DNA of 64,000 nt from Amaurobius ferox. Lineage: Eukaryota; Arthropoda; Arachnida; Araneae; Amaurobiidae. The translations under genes were made by a program, and so were the position numbers. The DNA lies in NCBI GenBank assembly GCA_951213105.1, contig OX578140.1, positions 33,561,941 through 33,625,940 on the forward strand, written 5' to 3'. Position 1 is the first letter of the stretch; the number at the start of each line of letters is the position of its first letter. Shown one piece after another: positions 49,258 through 60,569 of the stretch. The notes beneath the pieces were generated by a model that searched no databases, was not told the origin of the DNA, and saw only the letters and a program-made list of their open reading frames with translations.

Positions 49258-49363
49258 TGGAATTAATTCCTTTGAAATCTCTAGTAATAATGTTAATTTT
49301 TTGGATTTAAATCTAACTAATGAACCTATTAATAGGATAATTACTAATTTATATAATAAAAAA
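49258..49363 (+). pseudogene. Penelope-like reverse transcriptase fragment, ~35 codons
   Basis: Next to a (TA)n tract, one frame reads NSFEISSNNVNFLDLNL followed by ITNLYNKK. This matches the pattern NASNNDTNVANFLDLNL...INLYDKR of the element at 12032-13098, just after motif C. It is cut on the right by copy I. Confidence 0.6.
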
Positions 49364-50123
49364 ATCTGATGTGGGCAACACATGACTTTCCTGATATAAT
49401 GTAATGAATTTACTACTTTTACAGTAAAAAAAATAGGTTTTTCTTATAGTAGATACTAATACTCTTTCCAAGATATTGAATTTTCGACAATTAGTCGTCA
49501 TTTTCATTGATTTAACGTCATTTTTATCCATTTGGCAAGATTTTTGTTAATTTGGCAACATTTAAAAAGTCGCCATGTTGGCGACATTCTCCCAAATTCG
49601 TCGCCAAAATCTCGCCAAGCGTTATGCACTAAGAAATAAGGTATTCTTAAAGCAGATAAATGACTATTGGCGTTCAAATACAAAAGTATTACTTAAAGAA
49701 TCTTTTTACATGAATGGAACGAGCTAGATCCACGAGAATGATGTCACCCAATTTATCGCATGATATTACATATGAAAAGTGAACATATTTCTCAACTGGA
49801 AATATTTTTTTCTATTTTACATGACTTTTTGATAATTTTTATGAAAAATGTGCAATATCTCGAGAACGATTCATGTTAGCGTTCTAAAATTTATGTCAAT
49901 CGTTTTCTAATGAAAAATTACATAAGAAATGTCTATTTGCGTAACTTTATTAGGGGTTTTGATTTTTGACGATTTTTTCAAAATTTCATTCGAAAATTTA
50001 GGGGGGATCTGAACATTCGATTGCGTATAAAAACAATAGGCTTCCAGCGTTTACGGATTGTGATATTTGTACCAAATTTGGTTCCAATCGGTCCATTCGT
50101 TCGTCAGTTATCGTCTCCACAGG

Positions 50124-50172
<49 letters not shown>

Positions 50173-50334
50173 ACACACACATACTTTCACACACACACAC
50201 ACACATACACACACACAGACATAACTTCAAAAATGTTTGATTCGTGATCAGGGATGCTTGAAACGTGCTCTCCCGTCGAAAACTCGAATTCGAATTTTCG
50301 ACCCCGTCACAATACTTTCCTTATACATTATGTA
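49364..50334 (-). repeat. Helentron/DINE-1-like repeat, family 1 (copy I, main part)
   Basis: Full-length copy in reverse orientation with a long CA core (50126-50218). Its terminal palindrome is interrupted at CATTATGTA by the gypsy element and continues at 62216-62232. Confidence 0.8.
50331..50334 (+). repeat. 4-bp target-site duplication (left) of the gypsy element
   Basis: TGTA here and at 62216-62219. Copies G and K show the uninterrupted palindrome with a single TGTA. Confidence 0.85.
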
Positions 50335-51538
50335 TGTGGGAGCTGGGTCAGTACAAATCTGCACCTACTGACTCCACCACCCACAACTTCGTGATCTTAA
50401 TTTCAAAATGCCAAAGAGACATAAATTTAACAAATATATTCTCAAAAATGTATCAGCAAAAACACCAGGTTCAAGATTTAAAGGAGTTCCCAGTTTAGGG
50501 GAATTAAATAACCCTAAATGAAGTACAGTGAGTAAAGTAAATATACAGACACAAATAAATAGGCTCTTTTTCACACAACTTAAATATTGATTTATTTTAG
50601 ATTTTTCGAAGAATTCAATATGTGTATTTTAACTTTCAAATAATAAATAAACTTCAGAGCTTCACTTATATCAAACATATTCAAGAAACCAATTGCTCTG
50701 GTAAAAATATATAGCATTCAAATAATCAAATTATTCATGATCATATGATCTTAAATCATTTCTAATTTAACTTTAAATATTTTAATAAGAGCCATTTTAA
50801 TTATTGAATTTAATTTCATCATGCCAGTACCGCTTCGGAAACATTGTTCCGGAAAAGAAAATTTACCTTGATACAAGTTTACAAAAATTTGTAGCTCAGA
50901 TTCGCCTCAAGATATCACGGGTCTTGAGCCGGGGATTCAAAAGTTCACAGGGCGAATTTCCAACGTAAATTCCCAAATCTTTAGAAACCGAACTTCCGAA
51001 TACAATGCTTCGAATTGAAACTAAGCCGCCAAGCTACATCTCAAATTCCAGAGTCGTCGTCGGAATAATTCCTGGAATAAAAAAATATAATTTAGAATAG
51101 ATTTGCATCAGGATTATTAATGAAAAGTTCCAGGCTCCTCTTCTTCAGCTCCAGATGAACGGCAAGCCATTTTGGCCAAAAGCCTTTGTTTCAAGTCTTT
51201 CGACAAATTTTCCCAGCGTCTTCCATCCTCGGGATCTCCAGCTCGAAGAGGGCGAAACATGGGTCCCCTGAGCCCACGCAAGTTCTCCTTCGCAAAAAAT
51301 GCGCCTCTTCCTGATTGGACAGCGCGCTCACATAGCAACTACACAGCCAACACGTCACGCTCCACGGCCAGACACTAAGTCCAGACATTCCAACGCTTTC
51401 TCGACGAAATGCGCTTTTTAATGTAATTTCAATGGAAACAAGTGTTAGTAAAAACACTGTACTGGCACGAACGGAGAGAAGGATGTTTCTCTTTCAGAAA
51501 ATACAAAAAGGCTCATGGCGCAGAATTGCGACATGACA
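50335..51538 (-). repeat. 3' LTR of the gypsy element
   Basis: 1204 bp, same length and apparently same sequence as 61012-62215. Sense-strand AATAAA at 50591-50596 is a candidate polyadenylation signal. A GC-richer patch near 51117-51460 gives matching short frames in both LTRs, which I do not regard as genes. Confidence 0.95.
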
Positions 51539-51551
51539 GCTCTCCCCTTCT
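51539..51551 (-). other. Polypurine tract
   Basis: On the sense strand AGAAGGGGAGAGC lies directly before the 3' LTR, the expected site for plus-strand DNA priming. Confidence 0.8.
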
Positions 51552-53821
51552 GGGAGGCAAAAATTTTCAGAACACAGTGAGGAAAATTTTTCTCTCACAC
51601 AAAAACACACAACACAAAATTACAAAAATTTACAAAGAATCTTAGGAACCTGTAAGTGTAAAATAATTTAAAACAAAAATTTTGGGCGAGAAAGGTGCGT
51701 ACGTCACGATTCTCAAAACAACAGCACTGTAGATCTGAATGACTGGCCAAGCCACTCATCACTACAGGAAAGGACCAAAAGAAAACCAAAAGGATGACAA
51801 GGCGTCACCACATCTTAAAGGAACCTTTACAAAAATACACATTTAAACCATTCAAGGAAAAATTTGTCAAGGCACTTTGCCTGACAACACAATATCTCAA
51901 TCATCCACATTGAGATCAACCAGATGATACGAAAATAAAATATGATGTAATATGAATTTACAACTTAACAATATAACAATTCAAAAATTCAAATATTTGT
52001 CACTTTCAAAACACACGAGTGACACAAAACAATTATTCTTAAAGGATTAAATATTTTGAAAATTAATTTCTAAATTAAATTTGTCATATTCAGGTAATGA
52101 GATTCTTCACTCATTCAAAAATTTGTCTCACTTTTTGAGAACAAAGTCACTTTCAATATTTCCAATTTTCAATTTCAATATTTAATTTCAAAACTTTCAT
52201 TAAAATCTTAACTTTCACTTTAAATTACTTTCAAATTCAACATATTAACTTTAAATTACATTTACTTCCAATTTTTCATCATTTCAACTTTTCAACAATT
52301 ATTCAACATATTCAACATTAACTTTAATTCAACTTATTTTTGTCATCAAGACAATTCAGAATTTTCTCATTCTGACTCAATATTCATAAATTACTTTAAA
52401 TTATTCATTTATATTTACATTATTTAATTTATCTTAAAATTTCAATTTACTTTACTTTTAACAACTTTCACTCTGAAATTATTTCAACAAGTGACTACTT
52501 CATGTCACAAAAGAAAAATTTACATTTATATACATTTGTCTACTGAGAGAGAGAAGAGGAGAAAAATTTCTCCTGAAATTCACGTCAGTTATGTAGAAGA
52601 GCAGGAACACATCAAAAGAGCAAACTCGGCGGGGACTAACGAGTTGCCAACACTAAAAAAAAGGGGTGTAGAAAAAAGAAAAAAATACTCGCGTGCAGGA
52701 AGCGATTGCAGCAGAAACAGGACGCCAGGACATGCCTCAGAAGCACGGATATCATCAAAATTTTTGGGCAGCTTGCGCTGATCCCAACATCATCATCATC
52801 TTCTTCATCATCATCATCCTCATAGCTTCACCAGTTTCCCACCTGGCCAATCACAACCGTCCTAGGTAGGCTCGGAGCAAGTTGTCGTCCAGGACTCCAG
52901 TCCTGCCACAAAAGTTCGGACAATTAATTTGCTAAGCTGCTTCTTCATCTGTGATCCAATGTAAAAATGTCCATGTTTGCGTCCACCAGCCAGCTTTCAG
53001 AAAAGGGGTTGCAGCATAAAAATATGATGTCTAACTGAAATTTGTGTAGATGTTTGAAAACTGCTGGTCAAAAAAAAAACAACAATGTGAAATGGAATTT
53101 CAAGAGAACAGAATTTCAACAACACATCAGCCAAAAATTTCACCTCTCTCAGCAACAAAGTTTCAAAAACATTTTTCAAAAGAGATCATTTATTTTTGAT
53201 CTTCAAAAAAAATTTCATTAAATTTTCAAAAATTTTCAAATTCAAACTTTTCATTTTCACTTTCAAATTACTTAAATTATTTCAATTACTTTATATTAAT
53301 TTCAATTTTATTTTAATAAATCATTTACTTTCCATTATTTATTTATATATATATTTTTTTTTTCAATATTCAAAATTTTCCTTCAGAAATCAAGATTTCC
53401 TCCCTTTTTACTTAGGGGAACAACAAATTACCAACACCATTTTAATTATTTTCATTAATGAACTTAAACAAATGATCAAACATTTTTACATTAAAACACA
53501 TCAATATAATCAAAGTCAATCAAGACAGGACTCTCGAAAAAATTTTAAAGTCCAAGGAGAGTCAGTTAACAAAATTACTTATTATTTAAATTATAATATA
53601 AACATTCATAAATTATAGTTCACAAAATCAATTACTTATTTACTTTTTTAACTTAATGCAAGATTTCCAATAAATTTTTAAAATCACAACAATTTTTTCA
53701 TAAATTCTATTTTAAAAGACAATATTGAAATAAAAAACTTAAACAAGTATAAACTTTAACTTAAAATGAAATCTTTTCTTGCAAAATTTAATTTCTGAAA
53801 AATTGTGAACTCAACCAAAAT
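51552..53821 (-). other. Non-coding region between pol and 3' LTR
   Basis: About 2.3 kb without an env-like frame on the sense strand. It is low in complexity, with repeated TTTCAA/TTCAAATT words (51960-52480) and a CAT/CTT trinucleotide tract at 52788-52829. A 140-codon frame on the plus strand (53196-53618) is compositional. Confidence 0.7.
52788..52829. repeat. CAT/TTC trinucleotide tract
   Basis: CATCATCATCATCTTCTTC followed by more CAT units, inside the 3' non-coding part of the gypsy element. Confidence 0.85.
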
Positions 53822-56800
53822 TTAATATTGTGAAAATCTTTTATTTCTAAGATTATATGGTGTACGTGTATTTCTGTTTGTCATGTAATACTGATTTTGG
53901 TGTGGTGTATAACTATTTCTAAAGTTATTGTTGTAAATGATTCTTCCATTTCCTCTATTATCAAAGTTATTTGAATTATTTCTCTGAACATATTGTTGAC
54001 TTCTATTAGCATGAAAGTTTGATCTAGTATGAACAGCATTTTCATTTACCCTTTTATTTGGCAAATTAAATCTTACTCGTTTCACAGTTTTTTTGTTTTG
54101 AGATTTATCTCCAGATCTTGTCAAACAAGATTTTAGTTTCACAGAGTCTTTCTCAGCGGTGATCACAGGAGTAAGTTTATTTGTCTTGGAGTCCAATTTT
54201 TGACTTTCATGAGTTTGTTTTGAAAATTTTTGCAATTCCTCTCTTCTTGGAGGTAAAAGAGTCAGTCTGTTCACATGAACCAGTTGTTCATTTTTGGGAT
54301 TCATTACATGTCTGATGAGGAAATTTACTGCAGATGTTTGTTTTATCACTTTAAAAGGACCTTTATTAAAAGAGCTCAGTTTTCTTGACTGGCCTTGAGG
54401 TAAAAAGGGAGTGTAAAGATACACTAAATCACCAACTTTAATATTGGGCATCTTTGCTTTCTTATGCTGTTGTAAAATTTGTGAATTTTCAGCTTTTTCT
54501 AAGTTACTTTTTACTACATCATATGTTCTTTTAAGTCGGAATCTCATGTCTTCTCCATAATCATATGTTGATTCATATGTCGGAGGTTTAAATCCAGTGA
54601 TCAAAGTATTTGGAACTGTTAAATCTCTACCATAGAGTAAATAAGCAGGCGATTCACCCGTAGAAGCATGTATGGCATTTCTATGTGCTAATAAAGCAAA
54701 ATGTATCAGATTGTCCCAATTATCTTTATCGTTATATGCAATATTTTTCAAGGATCTGATCAAAGTACCATTTAATCTTTCAACACAACCGTCTACAGAT
54801 GGCATGTAGGCAGTAGTAGTATTCTTTATTATTCCTAATTTCTTATAAAAGCATCTTGCTGTTCTAGAAACAAAATTCGTCCCTTGATCCGAGACGATGA
54901 ATTTGGGTATACCATGCTGAGCCATGTAGTGCTCTAAGCAACTTAAAATATCTTCAGTTTTAATTGAAGCTAAGGGATATGCTTCAGGCCATCTTGTAAA
55001 ATAGTCAGTTATGACCAATATGAATTTATTTCCAGATCTTGATATAGGTAATGGTCCGACACAATCCATGGCGATACGCTCAAATGGGTATGTGGACTTC
55101 GAAAATCTTTGAATGGGTGCTTTGTTATTTCTAAAGCCACGATTTACCACACAAATTTCGCATGATGCAACATAATTGTGGGTTTGGGAATACATTCCCT
55201 GCCAAAAATATTTTCTACTTACAGAAGCTAAAGTTCTTCTAAATCCACAATGTGCATAAGTGGGACAGTCATGATGTAACCATAAAATTTCAGACACAAG
55301 TTCCTGCGGAACAACAACTCTTTCTTGTTCTTGATGTCTACGCTTTGGGTGTTTGTGAGTACACCACAGGATATCATCTTTTCTAAAAAATACTAAAGTT
55401 TGTGGGTAAGGTTTTATGTTTTTATCTAAGAGATCTATAATTTTATTGCACCTTGGGTCAGATTTTTGAGCATTCTTAATTCTTATGAGCAGGGTGGGAC
55501 AAGTAAATGTTTGTTCCAATTGACCAATTTGTATGTTATTTTCATTTTGCATTTCACTTTCATTATTATTAACAGCACAAATTTCATTTTCTTCATTTGT
55601 ATTTGCTGGATTCAAATTGATTTCTGATTCTCTTCTATTGCTACTATTAGTATTGTTTACATTATTAGAACTTTGAGAACTTTGATTTACACTTGGAAAA
55701 TTTTGATTAACATTTTGATTTATAACTTTATATTGTGACACGAATCTTTGTGGAATATTGTTAATAGTATTTGTACATTCATCTACATTTCTTGACATAT
55801 AATCAGCAACAACATTTGCTTTTCCTGGTTTATGTACTATTTGATAATCAAACTGTGATAAGGATGCAATCCATCTAGCCAATCTAGATGTAGGATCTTT
55901 TAATTTAAATACGAATGTTAGTGACTTCTGGTCACAAAAAATTGTAAAAGGTTTTCCAATTAAATAGTGTTTATAATAGTTTGTAGCCCAAACAACAGCT
56001 AATGCTTCTCTTTCGACAACACTGTATTTACATTCTGCTTCGCTAAGCTTTCTGCTTGCGTAAGATATTGGATGCAAAATTTTATTCTCATCTTCTTGAG
56101 ACAAATAGCTACCTAAAGAGTGATTTGATGCGTCTGTATGTAAAATAAATGGTTTTCTAAAATCTGGAAGGGTCAAAATAGGTTTTGATAGAAGTTTTCC
56201 TTTTAAAATTTCAAAAGATTTTTGAGCTTCATTAGTCCAAATAAATTTCTTTTTACTTTCATTATTCTTAGTTTTCAATAATTCTGTCAATGGCAAAGTC
56301 AGTACTGCATAGTCTTTTATGAATTTTCTATAGAATCCAGTGAGTCCAAGAAATTGTCTCACATTCTTAATTGATTTAGGAATTTTGAATTTCTCTACAA
56401 CTTCCAAATTATGAGTATCAGGTTGTACTTTTCCATTTGATACCAAAAATCCAAGATACTTAATTGTTTTTCTGAAAAAATGGCATTTGCTTGGCTTTAA
56501 TTTTAGACCATGTTTACTTAATCTTACAAAAATCTCTTCTAGTTTTTTCAAATGTTCTTCGAATGTTCTTGAAGCAACTATAATATCATCTATGTAAATT
56601 CCAGATATGCCAGCCAGCACCAGAGACATCAGTCTCTGAAAGGATGCAGGCGCATTCTTAAGACCAAATGGGGTTCTGGTCCATTCAAAGTGGCCATCAG
56701 GTGTTGAAAAAGAAGTCTTCGGGTAATCATCAGGATGTAAACACAATTGGTAAAATCCACTGGTTAGATCCAGGGTAGAAAAATACAAGGCTCCAGACAA

Positions 56801-59800
56801 GTTATCGATTAATTCCGATATATTTGGAATCGGATAGTTTTCTACAATCGTGATCTTATTGAGCTTTCGAAAATCCGCTACCAAACGGTAACTTCCATCA
56901 GGTTTCTTAACAAAAAGCACTGGAGTATTGTAAGGTGATGTACTGCGCTGAATGATTTTTGCATCAAGGAGTTCGTTTACCTGGCGTGAAAGTTCTTTCT
57001 GTAAATTATGTGGAATGCGGTATGGCTTTTGCCTAACAGGTATGTTAGATTCAAGATTAATTTCGTGCAAAATAGTGTCACATCCAGACAATTCTTTCAT
57101 ATTTTTAGCAAAAACATGTTTATATTTACTTAGTAATTTCAAAAGCAAATTTCTTTGTGCAATATTCATATGTTTCAAATCAAAATCTCCTCCCCATGCA
57201 TCAAATGTTTCATTTTCTTCAATACAGTTTTCAATGTCAACTCTATTATTTATGTCAATATCAGATTCATGGATGTTTTCAAATGTTCCTAATTTCATTC
57301 CTTTGTTTATATAAACAACCTTTTCAGATGGGTTTGCTACTTTAGCATACAAAAAGTCATTTTCAGGAATTTTGTGGATACTTCTGGCTACGAAAATTTT
57401 GTTTGCAGAAAATTCTTTATTATTGATAGGTTCAAGCAAAACTGTCGTGTCTTTTTCAATTTTGTAATTTCTTTTTAATTTAATAAAAGTTTCCGAAAAT
57501 GGTTTTAGAACACATTTGTTGAAAGCTTTGGCAATCCCTATTGCCTGATTTTGTTGTGAACTTCCTTCATCATGTTTATCACAATCTGTCTGAAATATTT
57601 CATTGTTACTGGTATTGTCTTTTGTCAAAAATCTGTCTGTATGTACATTGTCATTCATTTGTCTTTCATGTAAATCATTTTCACATTCATAATTTGACCT
57701 TTCATTTCCATTTGCATCAAAATTTCTAAAATCAACGTCTCTAAATTCATTGTGAAAATTGTTTTGTTCAAATAAATATCCATTATTACACTTATTTTCA
57801 TAATTTCTTGAAAAATTTGTGTTTTTGGATCTATAATCTACATCATGTGTAAAATTGTAATTTCTTCTGTCAAAATCATGGCTTATTGCATAACTCTCGA
57901 TTGGTTTAAATTGTACATCATCAGAAATCACAGTAAAACTTTGTGATTCGGTAAATTCAGTAAAGGGAATACTACAGTACAAAAAATTCACACGTTTATG
58001 TCTATAAGTAATTGTCACTTGTTTTTCATGTAAAAATGTACTTCCTAAAATCATGTTGTACCTTCCTGGGGCAGGTGTATTTAAAATGCAGCATTCAATC
58101 ACATCTCTTTCATTTCCAATGATCATGGGAAAAGAAGCTTTTCTCTCAACCAAAATATTTTGACTTCCAATTCCTCTCAGAATAGTGGATGTATGCTTTA
58201 ATTGTACTTTTCTCGGATTGATTTTGTGTAAAGCATCACTATAGATAATGTTTATAGAACTTCCAGTGTCGATTAAGGCATTTAGTGTGACATCTTCAAC
58301 AAAAACTTGGATAATAGGAAAATTGTTTTGGCAAGGAGTCTCGCTTTCAGTCATAAAACTAACTTCAGAATTTCGTCTATTAACTAGTGGAGATTGGAAA
58401 TTTTGTCTTCTGAAATTCTGTCTTCCAAATTGTCTTCCATTACCAAATCTATTATTAAAATATCTGTTATTTCTTCTATATCCAAAATTATTGAAGTTTT
58501 GTGATTTATAATTATCAAAGGAATTTCTAAAATTTGAAAAATATCTTCTTTGGACATTTGGATTTCTATATGAACTGTTACGAAAAGGTCTTCTAACAAT
58601 ATGAGAGTTTTTCCTTGGAGAATAATTTTGATATGGACTTTTAACATACCACTCTTCTTCCTGTGAGGCAACTGGAATTCTTCTTTGACTGAAACGGTTT
58701 CTATTTTCAGATCTCCTGGATGGTGTAGAAGTTCTGAAAGATGTTGATGGTTTATGTTTCTTCTTTACTGGAATATCTTCCCAATCTTCCTCTTCCAATT
58801 CATTTTCATTGTATCTGCTTGTAGAGGGCGTATCCAGGAAAGAATCCTCGAAACTGGAATTGCTCTTTTCCAGATCTTCTCTTATTTCATTCAGTCTTTT
58901 CTTCCTTTTTTCTGAATTTTCACTAAATTTTCTTCTTAATTTCTCAAATTCTTTCTTCTTTAAGTTTAATTCTTTCTTCAGTTCTTCAATTTCTTGTTTA
59001 GGGTCATTTTCAGTTCTTACAGTATTTACGTCCTCTGTCATTTCTTCCAGCTCTTCATTTTGCACCTCTTCTTCCAAAATTGCAATGTCTTTAGCAGCTT
59101 CAAATGACTGTGGGTTTGCAGATAACACAGCTTTTCGAATAAGGATCTTTAATCCTTTCTTAAATGAGTTGAGCAAAATTGCAGCTCTCAGGGAATCTTC
59201 GTTGTCAGACACAGCATCTTGTGGAAAAGCAACATATGATTCTGCCTCTATTCGATTTGCATAATCACGAACACTCTCGTTTGTCATTTGTTTACAGTTG
59301 ACCAGGGAAGCGACATTTTTGGCAATATTTTCTTTTTTCATAAAATTGTCCTTGAGTGTATTCACTAATTCTGAAAAATTCGTACTTTGGTTTAATTTAG
59401 GAATTGATTTTATCAGTCTTTCTGCCCTACCAGACAATTTCAGCTTCAAAACGAAAATTTTATCTTTGTTTGACCAGTCTGCATGGTCAGCGACAAGCGA
59501 GAATTTCTCCAAAAATTCGTGAAAAGATTCATTTGCATTGCCAGCAAAACTTGGAATGGATCCAAGGAACTGTGATCCAATTCCAATTTTCATTTTGTTA
59601 GAGTCTCTGACAGCGGAAGCCGATCTGCCAGCATTTGGAGAAAGTCGTGGTGGAGACACCGAAGGGATACGGTGGTTGGACACTCTTGGTTGAGCAGAGG
59701 AGTCTCTACTCCTGCTTGCTCTCGTATTTCTAGATTTAGGCATTTTAGCACAAGGTTTTTCACCAGAAAATTTCAAATTTATCACGAAGCACAGTTTATT

Positions 59801-59818
59801 GTGGAAAATTGATTTCAC
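53822..59818 (-). CDS. gag-pol: Gag-Pol polyprotein of a Ty3/gypsy element (1998 residues)
   Basis: One uninterrupted frame supplies structural and enzymatic functions for retrotransposition. Order: basic Ser/Arg-rich N-terminus (25-75); capsid-like Gag domain (about 85-255); charged coiled coil (273-320); Arg/Asn/Phe-rich basic tract (405-482) in place of a CCHC zinc knuckle; aspartic protease with DTGSS (517-521); a spacer; reverse transcriptase (about 925-1130) with LDLTSGFYQL and YIDD (1075-1078); RNase H with Asp1229, a Glu near 1269 and Asp1296; integrase with the zinc-binding His near 1516 and 1523 and Cys1553/1556; and the catalytic Asp1585, Asp1644, Glu1680 (35 residues between the last two). 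A GPF module follows near 1820, then a basic tail ending YNLRNKRFSQY, with no chromodomain. Met26 (59743), with A at -3, is a better-looking start than Met1. Gag and Pol share a frame without a shift. Confidence 0.95.
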   Translation of the reverse strand: MKSIFHNKLCFVINLKFSGEKPCAKMPKSRNTRASRSRDSSAQPRVSNHRIPSVSPPRLSPNAGRSASAVRDSNKMKIGIGSQFLGSIPSFAGNANESFHEFLEKFSLVADHADWSNKDKIFVLKLKLSGRAERLIKSIPKLNQSTNFSELVNTLKDNFMKKENIAKNVASLVNCKQMTNESVRDYANRIEAESYVAFPQDAVSDNEDSLRAAILLNSFKKGLKILIRKAVLSANPQSFEAAKDIAILEEEVQNEELEEMTEDVNTVRTENDPKQEIEELKKELNLKKKEFEKLRRKFSENSEKRKKRLNEIREDLEKSNSSFEDSFLDTPSTSRYNENELEEEDWEDIPVKKKHKPSTSFRTSTPSRRSENRNRFSQRRIPVASQEEEWYVKSPYQNYSPRKNSHIVRRPFRNSSYRNPNVQRRYFSNFRNSFDNYKSQNFNNFGYRRNNRYFNNRFGNGRQFGRQNFRRQNFQSPLVNRRNSEVSFMTESETPCQNNFPIIQVFVEDVTLNALIDTGSSINIIYSDALHKINPRKVQLKHTSTILRGIGSQNILVERKASFPMIIGNERDVIECCILNTPAPGRYNMILGSTFLHEKQVTITYRHKRVNFLYCSIPFTEFTESQSFTVISDDVQFKPIESYAISHDFDRRNYNFTHDVDYRSKNTNFSRNYENKCNNGYLFEQNNFHNEFRDVDFRNFDANGNERSNYECENDLHERQMNDNVHTDRFLTKDNTSNNEIFQTDCDKHDEGSSQQNQAIGIAKAFNKCVLKPFSETFIKLKRNYKIEKDTTVLLEPINNKEFSANKIFVARSIHKIPENDFLYAKVANPSEKVVYINKGMKLGTFENIHESDIDINNRVDIENCIEENETFDAWGGDFDLKHMNIAQRNLLLKLLSKYKHVFAKNMKELSGCDTILHEINLESNIPVRQKPYRIPHNLQKELSRQVNELLDAKIIQRSTSPYNTPVLFVKKPDGSYRLVADFRKLNKITIVENYPIPNISELIDNLSGALYFSTLDLTSGFYQLCLHPDDYPKTSFSTPDGHFEWTRTPFGLKNAPASFQRLMSLVLAGISGIYIDDIIVASRTFEEHLKKLEEIFVRLSKHGLKLKPSKCHFFRKTIKYLGFLVSNGKVQPDTHNLEVVEKFKIPKSIKNVRQFLGLTGFYRKFIKDYAVLTLPLTELLKTKNNESKKKFIWTNEAQKSFEILKGKLLSKPILTLPDFRKPFILHTDASNHSLGSYLSQEDENKILHPISYASRKLSEAECKYSVVEREALAVVWATNYYKHYLIGKPFTIFCDQKSLTFVFKLKDPTSRLARWIASLSQFDYQIVHKPGKANVVADYMSRNVDECTNTINNIPQRFVSQYKVINQNVNQNFPSVNQSSQSSNNVNNTNSSNRRESEINLNPANTNEENEICAVNNNESEMQNENNIQIGQLEQTFTCPTLLIRIKNAQKSDPRCNKIIDLLDKNIKPYPQTLVFFRKDDILWCTHKHPKRRHQEQERVVVPQELVSEILWLHHDCPTYAHCGFRRTLASVSRKYFWQGMYSQTHNYVASCEICVVNRGFRNNKAPIQRFSKSTYPFERIAMDCVGPLPISRSGNKFILVITDYFTRWPEAYPLASIKTEDILSCLEHYMAQHGIPKFIVSDQGTNFVSRTARCFYKKLGIIKNTTTAYMPSVDGCVERLNGTLIRSLKNIAYNDKDNWDNLIHFALLAHRNAIHASTGESPAYLLYGRDLTVPNTLITGFKPPTYESTYDYGEDMRFRLKRTYDVVKSNLEKAENSQILQQHKKAKMPNIKVGDLVYLYTPFLPQGQSRKLSSFNKGPFKVIKQTSAVNFLIRHVMNPKNEQLVHVNRLTLLPPRREELQKFSKQTHESQKLDSKTNKLTPVITAEKDSVKLKSCLTRSGDKSQNKKTVKRVRFNLPNKRVNENAVHTRSNFHANRSQQYVQRNNSNNFDNRGNGRIIYNNNFRNSYTPHQNQYYMTNRNTRTPYNLRNKRFSQY

Positions 59819-60282
59819 TTTCGCTTAAATCACTTATTTATGTGATCAACAAGAGGATCTGACTTGATCCATTGAGTAACACAGTTCTTGTGAAGAACAA
59901 GTCAGAAACACAATATTTGTGAAATTGCCAGAACTTTTGCAACCAGCAAAATAATTTGTATGTGAAGATAATGTCAGAAAACAATCACTGAATTTCTGTG
60001 TGATAATGCAGCACCTAGTCAAGTGATAGTAGGAAAAACAACAATATTGTATGTGAATGTGCCAACAACTCTGATTTTTATAAACTATCAGTAAGACCAA
60101 AACACTGATGATTGTGGCTGCCAAAATGATATCTGTATGTGACAATTGCCAGTAATTCTGATATACAATCAGTGTATGTGAATCTGCCAGACCAAGTTTG
60201 TATTGATAATACAGTGTCGAGTCAAGTTAGTGTTGGATGAACAATCACCACTCTCAACGTAGGTGAGTAACCAATTGTATGT

Positions 60283-60569
60283 TGTTGTTGTTGAAACCCA
60301 GACCGTCCGACCTACCAGAAAGGTGTAAGGTAACTGTTTGGACGGTCGGGAAGTGCCACCCAATTTAGACCAGAACCCAGTGGGGGAGGCATCCACAGGG
60401 ACCGTACCCTCCTTCCCCTACCACCAACCTCTCGGAAGGACTTTCGGACCCACATGTTTAACGTGATCGTACTCCGCATGAACACGGCGGCAGTTTTGGC
60501 AGTGGCTGGAATCGAACCCGGGCCTACCGAGTGCAACTCCAGCGCGCTAACCAATGGGCTACCGCGCCC
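60283..60569 (-). mobile_element. tRNA-derived SINE (287 bp) inserted in the gypsy leader
   Basis: AACCAATTGTATGT flanks it on both sides (60269-60282 and 60570-60583). On the minus strand it begins GGGCGCGGTAGCCCATTGG and has an A box (TAGCCCATTGGTTAGCGCG) and a B box (GGTTCGATTCC). It shares its body with the SINE at 27232-27619, including the terminal GACGGTCTGGGTTTCAACAA hairpin and tail. It has no 5S head. Confidence 0.92.

Noticed and set aside
51117..51457. Small proteins encoded in the LTRs (73 and 88 codons)
   Set aside because: They recur in both LTRs only because the LTRs are identical. No motif, and the two frames overlap.
53196..53618. 140-codon plus-strand frame
   Set aside because: Phe/Ile/Asn-rich translation of AT-rich low-complexity DNA, antisense to the gypsy element, no motif.
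51552..53821. An env gene 3' of pol
   Set aside because: No sense-strand frame of suitable length, signal peptide or membrane segment was found.
58809..59264. 151-codon plus-strand frame, and other plus-strand frames between 56952 and 59601
   Set aside because: They are antisense shadows of gag-pol with compositional Phe/Ser-rich translations.
60500..60569. A tRNA gene on the minus strand with good A and B boxes
   Set aside because: The acceptor stem does not close and the sequence continues into a SINE body with a tail and target duplication.
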